A stretch of 64,000 nucleotides of DNA from assembly GCA_022432975.1 (NCBI GenBank), contig CM039508.1:30646433-30710432 (forward strand), given 5' to 3'. The notes beneath the pieces were generated by a model. That model saw nothing but the letters and a program-made list of their open reading frames with translations. It had not been told where the DNA came from and made no database searches. Origin of the DNA: Begonia masoniana (taxonomy: Eukaryota; Streptophyta; Magnoliopsida; Cucurbitales; Begoniaceae). Position 1 is the stretch's first letter; the number at the start of each line of letters is the position of its first letter. Below are positions 47,216-58,060 of the stretch, in pieces. The position numbers and the translations under genes are program-made.

Positions 47216-49483
47216 TGTAACATCCGACAATTTTGGCCAGGTGATTTTCTTAACCATTTTAATTGTCACCCTTTGATTGAACTTTATGATTTTAAATTTA
47301 ATGCCAAGACTTATTTATTTCAAGTTTAGTGAAACTAGGTTGGGTGGCAAGTTTGTAATTAAGGTGGATTTTAATTGGTATAAATAGGTTATGGAATTCT
47401 TAAACCTCATTAAAACCTCACTGTAGCCGACATTTCCTCTCTCGGCGATTTTCTTCCTTCCAGAGCTCCCTCTCTGCCAGCTATTCCTTCGCCGAAGACC
47501 AGTTCTTCAGCCTCCACTTCGACGATCCACGCTCTAGGTAAGACTTAGACAATGTAGTTACTGGGTAGTTACTTTGAGCTCTGTTTTCAACTAGAACTTG
47601 AGGTTTCAGATTTTTCACTAACAGTGTATTTGATGTAGTCAAAGGAGCAACTAAGGACAATCAAGAAGCAATAGGGAGCCAAGATCCGTTGATGAATATA
47701 GGAGGACCAATGACGAGATCAAGAACGAAGAAAATAAACAAAAGGCTACAAATTTTAATCAAAGACATCCAAGAAAAGGAATCATCACAAAATGTGCAAC
47801 GAGCAATAATATTACTAAGTGTTGATGAAGAAGCAAGGACTGGAAACGAAGCCCAAAACGAAGTCTCAAAAATAAAGACTTCCCACATGGTCACCCAACA
47901 TGGCTCTACTCTAGCCCAAGAGTTTTTAACTTCAAAGTTCTTACAAGTGCCACACCATTGGGCTAGGCCCACAATCTGAATTAAACTCGAGACTCACGTT
48001 ACTTAAACCTAAGTTCCGCGGCCACCATCCACTTGCACCACTTTCCAATTTTCCTTCTCTTATTTTTGGAAACTTTCCTATTGTCTAATTAGGATATTTT
48101 GATTATTTCTAATTATGTTATTACCTTATTAGTTTTATCCCTTTGCCTATTTAAGGGAGGCTTGTAATAGATTTTAGGGGACTTTTGAATGAATTGATTT
48201 TTATTAAGCTTTTGCTTTGAGGTGAGATCCTTATAATTCTCTTCTTGAGTTCTTGGATTAGAACTTGATCTTCTTCAAGTGTATTCTTGAAAAGATCGAA
48301 CTTGATAGCTTAGGTTCAACCAACGAGTTTGGTTCGGGTCTAGCTACTTTTTCTGATAACTTTGGTTCCATCGCTATCTATCGATTGGGGTCAAGTTCCT
48401 TCTTCTTATTCTTTTGAATCAATAAAGGCATTATTCCCTTTGAATTCCGTATTGCGTGTTGGGTCTAAGATCTCTAATATCTTAGGTTCATATCAGTATT
48501 GGTTGTGAAAATCTTAATCTGTGTTTAGTATTGGCATTTTCGATTCGATTATGGACATTAGGATAACAAACCATGTTTAGTTGTTAGACTTAATCCGGTT
48601 ATTTAGGTTCTAGAAGTCTAGTCTGTACACACTAGGCGCTCGACTAGGAAGATCTAGAAATATTTATGTTAGATACTATGATGACTTTTAGTTAGGATTT
48701 TGATTTAACACTGTAATGTGAAATATTTCTAGGTGAAAAAGTTCGAAGAGAAGTGCTCAAGTTGCTAAGGAAACCAGGTAAGAGAGTGAGTAAGATTTCC
48801 GGCCATTAAGGCCCTTCATCGCAAGGGTACAAGGTAGAAGTTCTCTATGATGTTTGAAGGTTATCTGTGCTATTGTCTGTTTGGGTAAGATACTCCAGTT
48901 GGTGTTATGATCCTTTGATGAATGAATGGCTTGTCTAGTAGTCTGATGAACTAAGATTTACTCATGCTCATGCATCATGAATATTTCTCAAGCATATGAA
49001 AATGTTTTAAGTACATGATTTCTCCCATGAACAAGATATGAACATGAAACTTATGCAACAAGGATTAAGAGAGGATTCGGGGCAGTTTGGCGTATGTCAC
49101 TGTCCAAAAGAAGGACCATGAATACGACCCGCAATGGACTATGTACACTCTCACTGTCAACCCCCTTTTCGGCACAAATCCTCCCTTAATCCATATGATG
49201 AAAACGATGAACATGAACAAGAATAAGAATACGAAAAGATCATGAACATGTGTTTTCCTTAAATTCGTACATTCATGCATATATGTTAGCAATGCACTCC
49301 TTACTAATGAGGATGTTTAAGGCTGGTTGCTGGAAGGTGCTCAGGGTGACAGATTGGTGGATGGAAAGGCGATTTCAACTTCTGGTTACTACTTTTATCA
49401 TATTAGTAAGGTTATGAGTACCGAGGTCTACGTAGGATGTTTTCTTAAAACAATGAATACTGGAACCTGACTGATTAACTCAG
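47216..49483 (+). mobile_element. E8 5' LTR, right part deleted, hosting S2
   Basis: TGTAACATCCGACA at 47216, near-identical start to E4's LTR. Has TATAAATAGG near 47387, and CCAG/GTAAGAG near 48779 followed by TTCCGGCCATTAAGGCCC. Where the acceptor, LTR end, PBS, leader and gag N-terminus should be, sequence jumps near 49310-49483 into the gag linker. S2 is inserted at 47631-48495. Confidence 0.82.
47631..48495 (+). mobile_element. Solo LTR S2, 865 bp, carrying the end of a pol reading frame
   Basis: TGATGTAGTC at 47631 to GGTTCATATCA at 48495, flanked by GTATT (47626-47630 and 48496-48500), inside the E8 LTR. An open frame from 47632 (GAT GTA GTC) runs in phase through GPMTRSRTKKINKRL and stops at 47977-47979. 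GPMTRxRxK is a motif I know from the C-terminal tails of some plant Ty3/gypsy polyproteins, so the parent's pol frame probably ran into its 3' LTR. The rest looks like an LTR: TTTAAGGGAGGCTTGTAATA near 48155 and AATAAAGG near 48422. No PBS or second LTR. Confidence 0.75.
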
Positions 49484-50914
49484 CCACCACCACGCTAGGG
49501 CAGAGGTTGGCAACCACAACCGAATAGAGGGCCACCGCAACAGCAGAAAGGTGTGAAGAGACCCTTCAATCCAATTGATGATCAAGGAAAAGGAAAGCGA
49601 CCTCTAGCACCCCTATGTTCCACCTGCCAGAAGAATCACCATGGTGCATGTAAGCTATATTCAGGCCGTTGCTATAGATTTGACAAGGTTGGACACATAG
49701 TCAGAGATTGCCCCATGCCGCCAGACCGGAACCGAGCAAGAGTAGCGCCTAGGGTCTATGCCTTGATGGAGGATGAGGATGCAGTGCAGCATACAGTCAT
49801 AACATGTACAATTATGATCTGTGGTATTTCTGCTTATACACTTATAGATACGGGAGCCACTGACTCGTTTGTATCAACCCTGTTTGTATATAAGTCATTT
49901 AGTGTCATGTTACCATCGGGGAAGTGTTTACATTCTGAACAGATAATAAAGGTGATGTTGTGTCATTAGGAAATAAGAAGTTGTACGTAGAACTTATCGT
50001 AATTGACATGAAGGGATATGAAGTTATACTAGGGAGGGATGGATTGGTTATTCCGACATTATGCCACGATAAGTTGTAGGTCTGGATCGGTTGAGTTCCT
50101 ACCCCTAAACGGAGATCGGTACTCCTTCCAAGCTATTCTAACAATAAGTAAAATACCGGTTATATCCTCGCTAGAGACTCAACAGTTACTGAAAGGTGGT
50201 TGTGAGAGTTATCTAGCTAGTATAATTGATGTCCGAGTAAAGAGTAAAGTAGAACTTCAGGATATTCCCATAGTCCGAGAGTTCCCAGATACATTTTTGG
50301 ACGACTTGCTTGGGCTACCACCTGATAAGGAAATCGAGTTTGTAATCGATACATATCCCGAGGCTTTACTTGTGTCTAAGAACCCCTACCGCTACGCACC
50401 TGTTGAGTTGAAGGAATTGAAGGTCCAACTACAGGAATTAGTAGACAAGGGATTTATACGCCCCAGCTGTTCTCCCTGGGGTGCACCCGTCCTATTCGTT
50501 AAGAAGAAAGATGGTTCTCTTAGAATGTGTATAGATTACAGAGAGTTAAACAAGTTGACAATCAAGAATAGATATCCTTTGCCCCGTATCGATGATTTGT
50601 TTGACCAACTTCAAGGGGCCAAAGTGTTTTCAAAGATCGACTTACGTTCTGGTTACTACCAACTAAAGGTTAAGGAGGGAGATATACCAAAGACAGCCTT
50701 CAGAACTGCTATGGACACTATGAATTTCTTGTGATGTCGTTTGGACTGACAAATGCACGTGCAGCCTTTATGGACTTGATGAATCGAGTATTTCGTGAGT
50801 ACTTGGATAAGTTTGTGATTGTGTTTATTGATGACATCCTAATATATTCACGGACTAAAGCTGACCATGAAGAACACCTTAGGGTGGTTTTGGCGACTTT
50901 AAATCAGCAGCAGC
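49484..50914 (+). pseudogene. E8 gag end, protease and RT (first part)
   Basis: Opens in the gag linker (QPPPR, then a TAG). Knuckle CYRFDKVGHIVRDC has F for the second Cys. Protease LIDTGATDSF has D for H after the active site. A deletion of about 15 residues precedes VMLPSG, with frameshifts near 49965 and 50035. RT is open from 50039 ([25 protein letters not shown]), shifts again near 50710-50730 and continues with MSFGLTNA and FIDDILIYS to LNQQQL, where S3 interrupts it. Same family as E4. Dead copy. Confidence 0.9.
50910..50914 (+). repeat. Target-site duplication of S3, left copy (GCAGC)
   Basis: GCAGC here and at 54043-54047; removing S3 plus one copy restores the [13 protein letters not shown] coding path of RT. 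Confidence 0.9.
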
Positions 50915-51163
50915 TGTAACGACCCTAATACTGTACCCGTATTTACCGTACTATTTTTTTTTTTTATCCTAATAACTTTAATTAATTAAACTCTAGGTAG
51001 AATCTAAACCGAAATCGAAACCAGAATCGAAATCGGAATTAAGTTAAATCAAATCTTTTAAAATAAAACTTTTAAAACAATTATAAAAATCAATTTAAAA
51101 CAATATTTAATATTTAAAATGAGGGGAGGGCAGAATCGGAATTCTGCCCTCGAAAAGGAGCAG

Positions 51164-51378
51164 CGACTGGTCGCTGCTAATTGCAGCGCCCAGTCGCCGC
51201 AAGCGCTGCATTGTGCAGCGCTCGATCGCTGCACAATGCAGCGATCGGGCGCTGCACCTTGCAGCGCCAGTCGCTGCACAATGCAGCGATCGGGCGCTGC
51301 ACCTTGCAGCGCCCAGTCGCTGCACTGGTGCAGCGATCGGGCGCTGCATGTTGCAGCGCCCAGTCGCTGCACAGCAGC
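51164..51378 (-). repeat. Alternating-orientation 18-bp repeats in S3
   Basis: GCAGCGATCGGGCGCTGC alternates with GCAGCGCCCAGTCGCTGC, which is nearly its reverse complement (two differences). The array can therefore fold into several stems. E5's LTR has GCGATCGC palindromes in the same place. Open frames on both strands across it are artefacts. Confidence 0.85.
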
Positions 51379-51389
51379 GACCAGGACCA

Positions 51390-51460
51390 TTTGCTCTCTG
51401 GGATTTCCAGAGAGCAAAACACTTCAATTTTCAGCTCTCTGGAATCCGATTCCAGAGAGC
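51390..51460 (-). other. Two perfect 12-bp hairpins in S3
   Basis: TTTGCTCTCTGG (51390-51401) pairs with CCAGAGAGCAAA (51407-51418); GCTCTCTGGAAT (51434-51445) pairs with ATTCCAGAGAGC (51449-51460). They correspond in position to the E5 hairpin at 32540-32564, with different stem sequence. Confidence 0.75.
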
Positions 51461-52186
51461 AAATTCTCCTTTCTCCTTCCCAAATCTCGCATTCTAGAAA
51501 TACTAAACATACGAGTCTAACGTAATTCAATACGCGACAAATCTTCCTAAAGACAAATGGCGTGGATAGCTTTAAAAATCGAGACTATCCGTAACATCCC
51601 AAAACGTGTCAAAACATTTCTATATAACGTTAAATACTGTTTTAAACCAAAACGTTTCGCCAATCAGTTTATAAAAACCTTAAAAACATCAGTAAGTAAA
51701 CCTAACGTCTATCAGAACCAAGCATCCTATAATTTCTATACAAATTAACCAATTCATCCCAAAATATCCCAAAACCCTCAAAACTCTGCACATACTTCCC
51801 ACGGGTCGGTTAAGCCTCGACTGCGCCAGCACACCACCGCAGCCATCCTCCGTCAACTGAATCATGCCTCAGGTGGAGGGACCTCGTCCTCACCTGGTAC
51901 CTCGAAGTCTATGTCACCTACACCATACATATACACTATGAGATAAAATCCCAGTAAGCTCTACGTAAATGCGATGCATGCTGTGCTATGAGTTCATTAA
52001 ACCATGCTTTATTTTTCTTTTATCTTACTATGCAATGCACTATAGGTGTCACCGAGATCCTATACCTTCTAACCGGAGAGAGCTCATCCAGCGGGCGGAC
52101 TACTCTTTCCAGCTAGAAGAGGGGGGTACACGCTTACATCACGTACAGCCGTGCCTTAGCCCCACCTCGCGTGACCTGTAACTGTA

Positions 52187-52745
52187 TGCCCGAAGGCCTG
52201 TAGCAAGGCCTGTATGCCCGAAGGCCTGTATGCCCGAAGGCCTGTATGCCCGAAGGCCTGTATGCCCGAAGGCCTGTATGCCCGAAGGCCTGTATGCCCG
52301 AAGGCCTGTATGCCCGAAGGCCTGTATGCCCGAAGGCCTGTATGCCCGAAGGCCTGTATGCCCGAAGGCCTGTATGCCCGAAGGCCTGTATGCCCGAAGG
52401 CCTGTATGCCCGAAGGCCTGTATGCCCGAAGGCCTGTATGCCCGAAGGCCTGTATGCCCGAAGGCCTGTATGCCCGAAGGCCTGTATGCCCGAAGGCCTG
52501 TATGCCCGAAGGCCTGTATGCCCGAAGGCCTGTATGCCCGAAGGCCTGTATGCCCGAAGGCCTGTATGCCCGAAGGCCTGTATGCCCGAAGGCCTGTATG
52601 CCCGAAGGCCTGTATGCCCGAAGGCCTGTATGCCCGAAGGCCTGTATGCCCGAAGGCCTGTATGCCCGAAGGCCTGTATGCCCGAAGGCCTGTATGCCCG
52701 AAGGCCGAAGGCCTATATGCCCGAAGGCCTGTATGCCCGAAGGCC
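52187..52745 (+). repeat. 16-bp tandem array in S3, about 35 copies
   Basis: Unit CCTGTATGCCCGAAGG, almost perfectly repeated, with a partial unit near 52705. As 16 is not a multiple of three and the unit has no stop, all three plus frames and a minus frame stay open for up to about 200 codons; none is a gene. It lies inside the putative LTR intron. Confidence 0.97.
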
Positions 52746-54042
52746 AATGCTATGCGTTACGTTCTCTTTAAATCTCTGTGCGGAGCGGAAATTCATTTTC
52801 ATGCTTTTCTTTAAAACAAGTGATGCGTGGACAGTTCTCTATCATAAAGTAAACAAGCAATAATATGGACCATCAAGACTGTAAAAGCATAAACTATAAA
52901 CTCCTAAGACCTAACTACCCAAACCGAGCAAAACTAACTACAGGCATCTCCAAAACTCCTCGAGACGACATTCGACGTACGGTGTAGGCCAATCGGCCAA
53001 AGAAAATCACGAGAACTTACCTCGTGCACGCTGTAATCCAAGTTTCGTCCACGAGCACTGTTTACCTAAACAATTACAAGGATTGCCGTTAAAACGAGTT
53101 CAAGTCAATAAACGTCCAATTCGTCAAAACCTTAACTAAGGAAATTTCTAAAAGTTCTAATCCGATATATCGAGCTATTTATTCGAACAATTTACGCTCG
53201 GCACCTAAATTCTCGAATTACGAACTTTTTCGAAAACTCGAAAATTCTCAGATTTTAAACTTTTTCACAAATTGATTTAACTTCGTCCAATACGTTCAAC
53301 ACAACCTTTATATACTTAATCACAGTAAATCTATGGGTTTCGGATCCTAAATCTCGATTTTTATCAAAACCCTAACTAAAACCTAATTATTTAAACGTTA
53401 CGAAACTCGAAATCTAACGCTCTAAAACTATAGAGACATACCTAGAACGTCGATTGGAGGAAGAAACGTGAAGGACGGAGGAAAAACGGAACAAAACCGG
53501 AGGTCGGATCGTGAGAAACGTCGACGGCCAGAGAGGGTTTGCGAGAGAGAAAAGAGAAACAGAAAGGAAGTGGTTCTGGAATTCGAAGAGGAGAAATGAA
53601 ATGAAATAAAAGAATTTTGATTGATTTATAATATTGAATTTGCTAATTACCAAATTGCCCTTATTTGGTTTTTTATATTGATTTCGTTCTTCGGTTCGTT
53701 AATCGTCTAGCCGTTCGACCTCTCCAAACGTCCTTACTTCACCAATAAGTCTAACTTATTATTTGGGACTTAATAAAACTGTCCGTTCACAATTCGGACC
53801 TCATTTACTATTTTTACAAGAACGTCTTTTACATTACGAAAAGCTTAATTGTTCGGAATATAGCGTTTGATCTCCGAAAACTCCCGTAAATTTCTTAAAA
53901 TTCTTATTATTCGTTAGGATCGTAATGACGCTTTCTTTTTGTGAAACGGACCTGGTTTGACATATTTACCAAAAATGCCACTATATAATAAAATAACAAT
54001 ATAATATATTAAATCCGAAATCCGTACAAGCCGGATATTACA

Positions 54043-54830
54043 GCAGCTCTATGCCAAGTTGTCCAAATGTGAGTTCTGGTTGGATAAGGTCAACTGTTTA
54101 GGTCATGTCATCTCTGCTGAGGGCATATCCGTAGACCCAACCAAGATTCAGGCTGTTAAGGACTAGCCACAGCCAAGGAATGCCAGCGAGGTCCATAGTT
54201 TCCTTGGTCTGGCAGGTTATTATAGGAAGTTCATTAAGAGATTCTCTATGATAGCTAAGCCTTTAACTAGTTTGACAAAGAAAGACACCAAATACTCTTA
54301 GTCTGAAGCTTGTGAGGATAGCTTCCAAACACTCAAACCGAAGTTGACAACAGCCCCTCTTTTGGCACTTCCAACTGAAGAATGGAAGTTCAGTGTTTAT
54401 TGTGATGCATCCAAAGTCGGTCTGGGGTGTGTTTTGATGCAAGAAGGCAAGGTTGTAGAGTATGCTTCCAAACAACTGAAGAGTTATGAGCAGAACTACC
54501 CCACTCACAATTTGGAATTAGCCGAAGTTGTCTTTGCATTAAAGATTTGGAGACACTATTTGTACGGTCAGCAGTGTGGAGTGTTTTCTGACCATAAGAG
54601 CCTGAAGTACCTTTTTACTCAAAAGGAGTTGAACATGAGACAAAGACGTTGGTTAGAGTTTGTTAAGGATTATGACTTTGAAATTAGGTATCACCCGGGT
54701 AAGGCTAACGCTGTAGCCGATGCATTAAGCAGAATGTCAAAGACAATGCAGCCTGCGGTGTCAACCATGTCTTTACCCTTGAAGGTTGAGGTTCAGAATT
54801 TCGAGCTGGAGATGGTTTCTGAACTGTTAG
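54043..54830 (+). pseudogene. E8 RT end and RNase H
   Basis: Resumes RT after S3 ([15 protein letters not shown]) with TAG at 54164-54166 and 54299-54301, both where Trp is expected. RNase H is open from 54344: [23 protein letters not shown] (N for the usual D), [17 protein letters not shown]. Cut by E9 at 54831 in the RNase H-integrase linker, leaving GTTAG as presumed TSD; integrase would lie beyond the window. Confidence 0.9.
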
Positions 54831-55257
54831 TGTAACGCCCAGATTTTCGGATTTTAGGATTTTCTAATTCCTTAGATAATTTTCGTAAATGGCAAATTAA
54901 AGTATTTTCTTGAGCGGGATGTCTCTTTAGAGCCCTAGAAATTTACGGGAATTTTTAGAGAAATAAGTGAAATTTTAGAAACCCAAATCGAAAAGAATAA
55001 TGCTAGAGTTCCCGTTTTACCCTTTTAGTATGTTAATTCGTAAAAATATCAAAGTAAGTCCGTTTTGGGAACGGTGAGTTTTGTTAGAACTCTAAGATTA
55101 AATTGGAATTTGTGGAGATATACGAGATTTAGTGAAATTCGAAATGGTCGAAAATGAGAGAGTAAAATGGTAATTAACTAGTTTAAATTAAAGAAATAGT
55201 TTTAGTTTTATAATTATTATTATTATTAATGTTTTTTTTTATAAAAATGAAAATCAA

Positions 55258-55289
55258 AACGACAGAATGGCTGAAGCCATTCTGTCGTT
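55258..55289 (+). promoter_or_regulatory. Perfect 14-bp inverted repeat at predicted E9 transcription start
   Basis: AACGACAGAATGGC (55258-55271), loop TGAA, GCCATTCTGTCGTT (55276-55289). The loop centre is about 33 bp from the start of TATAAAAA (55240). The 3' LTR copy near 61357 keeps the stem with loop CGAA. Confidence 0.6.
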
Positions 55290-56452
55290 TGATAGCCCGA
55301 CGCCGAGCAGCGAAGCGCGCAGGGGAGAAGAGAAGCGCGGCCTTCCTCCGACGTCCTGTCTCGCCGTTCTCCGGCCAGATGACGGCGACGGCCAGTCTCC
55401 GGCCTGACTCCGCGCACGAACCGACCAGGTGAGCTCGGTTTTCTCCTTTTTCGGTTCGGTTTAAGGCAGGGAGTAGTGAGCTCGATTGAGCTCCGATCTC
55501 CGGCCAATTTCGGTCACTTCCGGCGTGGGTTTGCCAACCCTAGGGCCGGCTATTGATGCTTGGCCGCGGAATGCCCAATTTGGGCGAAAATACAGTGAGG
55601 CCGAATTAGGGCTTAGGGTTTTCTTAATTGGAAACTTCGATTTTAGGTTAGTTTATGTTAATTGGATGTTAGGAGGATAGATTGGTGAAGAAATTGATAG
55701 AATTTGATGAAAAATCAAAAAGGGGAATTTTGGGAAAAAGGGGCAGATTCGGGTTTTTCCCAAATTGACCTAGTTCCGGTCATTTCTTTTGAAATTCCTT
55801 TTGGCAGATTAAAATAGGTTATTAGAGGAGTACGTGGCCGCTAGAATCGTTCGATTCCGATAACCGACGCAAAAGTTACGCGCGTTCGAAGTTTTAGGTC
55901 GGTTTTTACCGAACCCAAAATAGTGGCCTGTTTAGTTAGATTTTAGTTAGATTAAGCTATAAATAGTAGTTTAAGATGTTTTTAAGAAAATAAGAGTTTA
56001 GTTATGCCCGAATGAGAAAATGGAAATTTTAGGAAAGAATTTCCTAAATTAGGAGATTAGTTTAAGTTTGAAATTAGTTTAATTAGAATTGATTTTAATG
56101 TACGTTATTTATGAAATGCTTTAGGTGGAGACGACTTTTGGACGGTGCTCGGCTTACTACGGACGCCAGGTAAGTGAGCGTTAGGCTTTCCGGCCACTAA
56201 GGCCCTACGTCGTACAATGTTGATAATGTTGATTGTTTTTTATGAGAGTGATTGTAGAGGTTGTGGAAGATGGGTAGTTAAGGAAAGAGTGATAGTTAAG
56301 TAATGCCTTAGTTATGTTGTAGTGCTCATGCGATAGGTTCTTCCTTACGTGTATGTCTCCTCATGTATCATGTTTTCTTAAAGTGCATACGAACTGTTTA
56401 TGAGCATGTTTTTACGATGATTGAATGAAAATGATCTAAAGATGATATGTGT

Positions 56453-56810
56453 TCTCACGGGAAAATGAATGATGAATGTTCTCACGGGAAAATGAATGAT
56501 GTATGTTCTCACGGGAAAATGAAAGATGATATGTGTTCTCACGGGAAAATGAATGATGAATGTTCTCACGGGAAAATGAATGATGTATGTTCTCACGGGA
56601 AAATGAAAGATGATATGTGTTCTCACGGGACCAAATGAATGTTTCTCACGGGAGTATGTTTCTCACGGGACTATGTTTCTCACGGGACTATGTTTCTCAC
56701 GGGAGTATGTTTCTCACGGGACTATGTTTCTCACGGGACTATGTTTCTCACGGGACTATGTTTCTTACGGGACTATATGAATGTTTCTCACGGGACTATG
56801 TTTTTCACTG
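56453..56810 (+). repeat. TCTCACGGG array in E9 5' LTR
   Basis: Mixed units all opening TCTCACGGG: a 17-bp type (TCTCACGGGACTATGTT), and 27- and 30-bp types continuing AAAATGAATGATG or AAAATGAAAGATG. Roughly 360 bp here versus more than 1.5 kb in the 3' LTR. Lies within the putative LTR intron. Confidence 0.92.
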
Positions 56811-57703
56811 AACAAGAAAAATGTTTTACGAAATGAAACGAAACGAAACTGTTTTATAAATGTCATGCATATAGGTAATGTTATGTTTAGCACGCTCCTT
56901 ACTAAGCATTAGGCTTAATGTAGTTATTGTATGATGTAGGTGACAGGTGTGAAGGTGAGAGCTTCTCTTGATGACAAAGAATAGGTGGTCGACGGATGGT
57001 GCTCGTGGCGACGGGGTGTGTTTTGGCTTGATGATCCGATGGCTTGAATGATGTATGTCGTATGGTTGTGAGTTAGCCTTGTTGGTTATTAGTTCTACAT
57101 GTCGGTTTGTTTATAAAAATGTTTAAGTATATGGATTAGAGGTTTTGATAGAAAATTGTATGAAAGTCGAGTGTTGATGTATATGTATGAAAATGTTTAA
57201 GTATATGGATTAGATGCTTTGATAGAAAATGTATGAATAGTCGAGTTTTGATGTATATGTAGTGGTAGTAGATTGTTTAGAATGTAGAGTCTTAATTTTA
57301 GAAACATACTGGAACTGTTTGGGTTATTTTTTTACAGGTAAGGATACGCTCGATTTTTAGAGCGATCCACGCAGTTCGATTTCTCGAATTTGTCCGAAAT
57401 TGTAGGTTAGATTAGTGTCATGTTTTGATGATCGAGGAATGAGTGATTTTAAGGGATTTCAACAATCCGAGACTTCAATTTAATGGTTTAGAAGTCGAAA
57501 CGTTATGAGTGATATAAAGAGAAAAATTTACGTGGTTACGAGAGTTTAAAGTTAAGGTTACGTTAGGGTTAGTTTGTTTAAGGGTTTTGGGTTATGTTTA
57601 AAGTAAAAATGAAAAAGTTTATGAGAAAATACGAGGGCTTAGGTAACGATTATGTCACGGCAAGTCCGTGGCAGCCCTGATCGGGTCGGGGTCGTCACAG
57701 TTA

Positions 57704-57714
57704 TGGTATCAGAG
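57704..57714 (+). other. E9 primer-binding site
   Basis: TGGTATCAGAG five bases after the LTR end; it matches the initiator tRNA-Met PBS and then diverges (AGACTG). Confidence 0.8.
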
Positions 57715-57789
57715 AGACTGAGTTTTAAAAGCGAGTTCTGTGATATGCCTGCCAAAAACACACCGCCGCACGAGGACTCTCCATCGACT

Positions 57790-57855
57790 GTAAGTGTTTA
57801 AGTTTATGTATGATTCTAAATTGTTTATTTTGCATGTGTTTCTTAATGTGTCTAG
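57790..57855 (+). other. 66-nt intron-like gap before E9 gag
   Basis: CATCGACT/GTAAGTGTTT ... AATGTGTCTAG/GAACAAGAAAATG. Same donor context and position as in E4 and E1, in an element whose coding region has decayed. Confidence 0.45.
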
Positions 57856-57865
57856 GAACAAGAAA

Positions 57866-58060
57866 ATGCCGAAAGCACCTAGAAAACTCGAGGAGAAATC
57901 CATTTGTCAGCTTATGGACATAGTGCACCAATGGTCAGAACAAATAGAGATCTTACTCAACCGAGATGGAAATGGTAATAGACAAGATAGTACTTCATGG
58001 AACCAGGGTAGTGAACGAATTAGGCAGTTCGACCTCCGATATTTGATGGATGTGCTATAG
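57866..58060 (+). pseudogene. E9 gag N-terminal remnant
   Basis: MPKAPRKLEEKSICQLMDIV followed by QWSEQIEILL and ERIRQFDLRY, then a stop. It aligns with the start of E4 gag (QLIELVNRQSRQIEQL, GGERFHRLRPPTF). Beyond the stop, gag-like words (DPIQAK, RAMERLVDLI) appear in shifted frames and fade by about 58200. Confidence 0.7.

Larger units (their letters stand above)
50915..54042 (-). mobile_element. Solo LTR S3 (LTR-A family), 3128 bp
   Basis: TGTAACGACCCTAATACTGT at 50915 (as at 32155) to GGATATTACA at 54042, with perfect GCAGC duplication and no interior: a solo LTR. Intron-like module: CACGAG/GTAAGTTCTCGTG at 53020-53015 and GGTGTAG/GTGA at 51918, enclosing the 16-bp array. The sense 3' end carries a palindromic array (51164-51378) and two 12-bp perfect hairpins. 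It is the longest LTR-A copy here because of the 16-bp array. Confidence 0.92.
54831..57699 (+). mobile_element. E9 5' LTR, 2869 bp
   Basis: TGTAACGCCCAG at 54831 to GGGGTCGTCACA at 57699, next to a PBS. TATAAAAA at 55240-55247 with a 14-bp inverted repeat just downstream. An additional donor-like CCAG/GTGAGC near 55429 and acceptor-like CTTTAG/GTGG near 56127, then CCAG/GTAAGT at 56170, TTCCGGCCACTAAGGCCC, array (56453-56810), TTACTAAGC near 56900 and ATGATGTAG/GTGA with AG at 56938-56939. Very similar to the 3' LTR from 60929. Confidence 0.92.

Noticed and set aside
51058..51530. Overlapping frames on both strands rich in CSA/RSL/AAP words
   Set aside because: Translations of alternating GCAGCG palindromes in solo LTR S3.
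52139..52863. Four overlapping open frames of about 185-205 codons on both strands
   Set aside because: All come from the 16-bp unit CCTGTATGCCCGAAGG, which has no stop in these frames. Low-complexity repeats with no family resemblance.
55226..55507. Frames of 67-93 codons repeated near 61325-61531
   Set aside because: GC-rich leader of the E9 LTR, present in both LTRs; the two strands give equal-quality frames and no domain. A short leader peptide cannot be excluded but is not supported.
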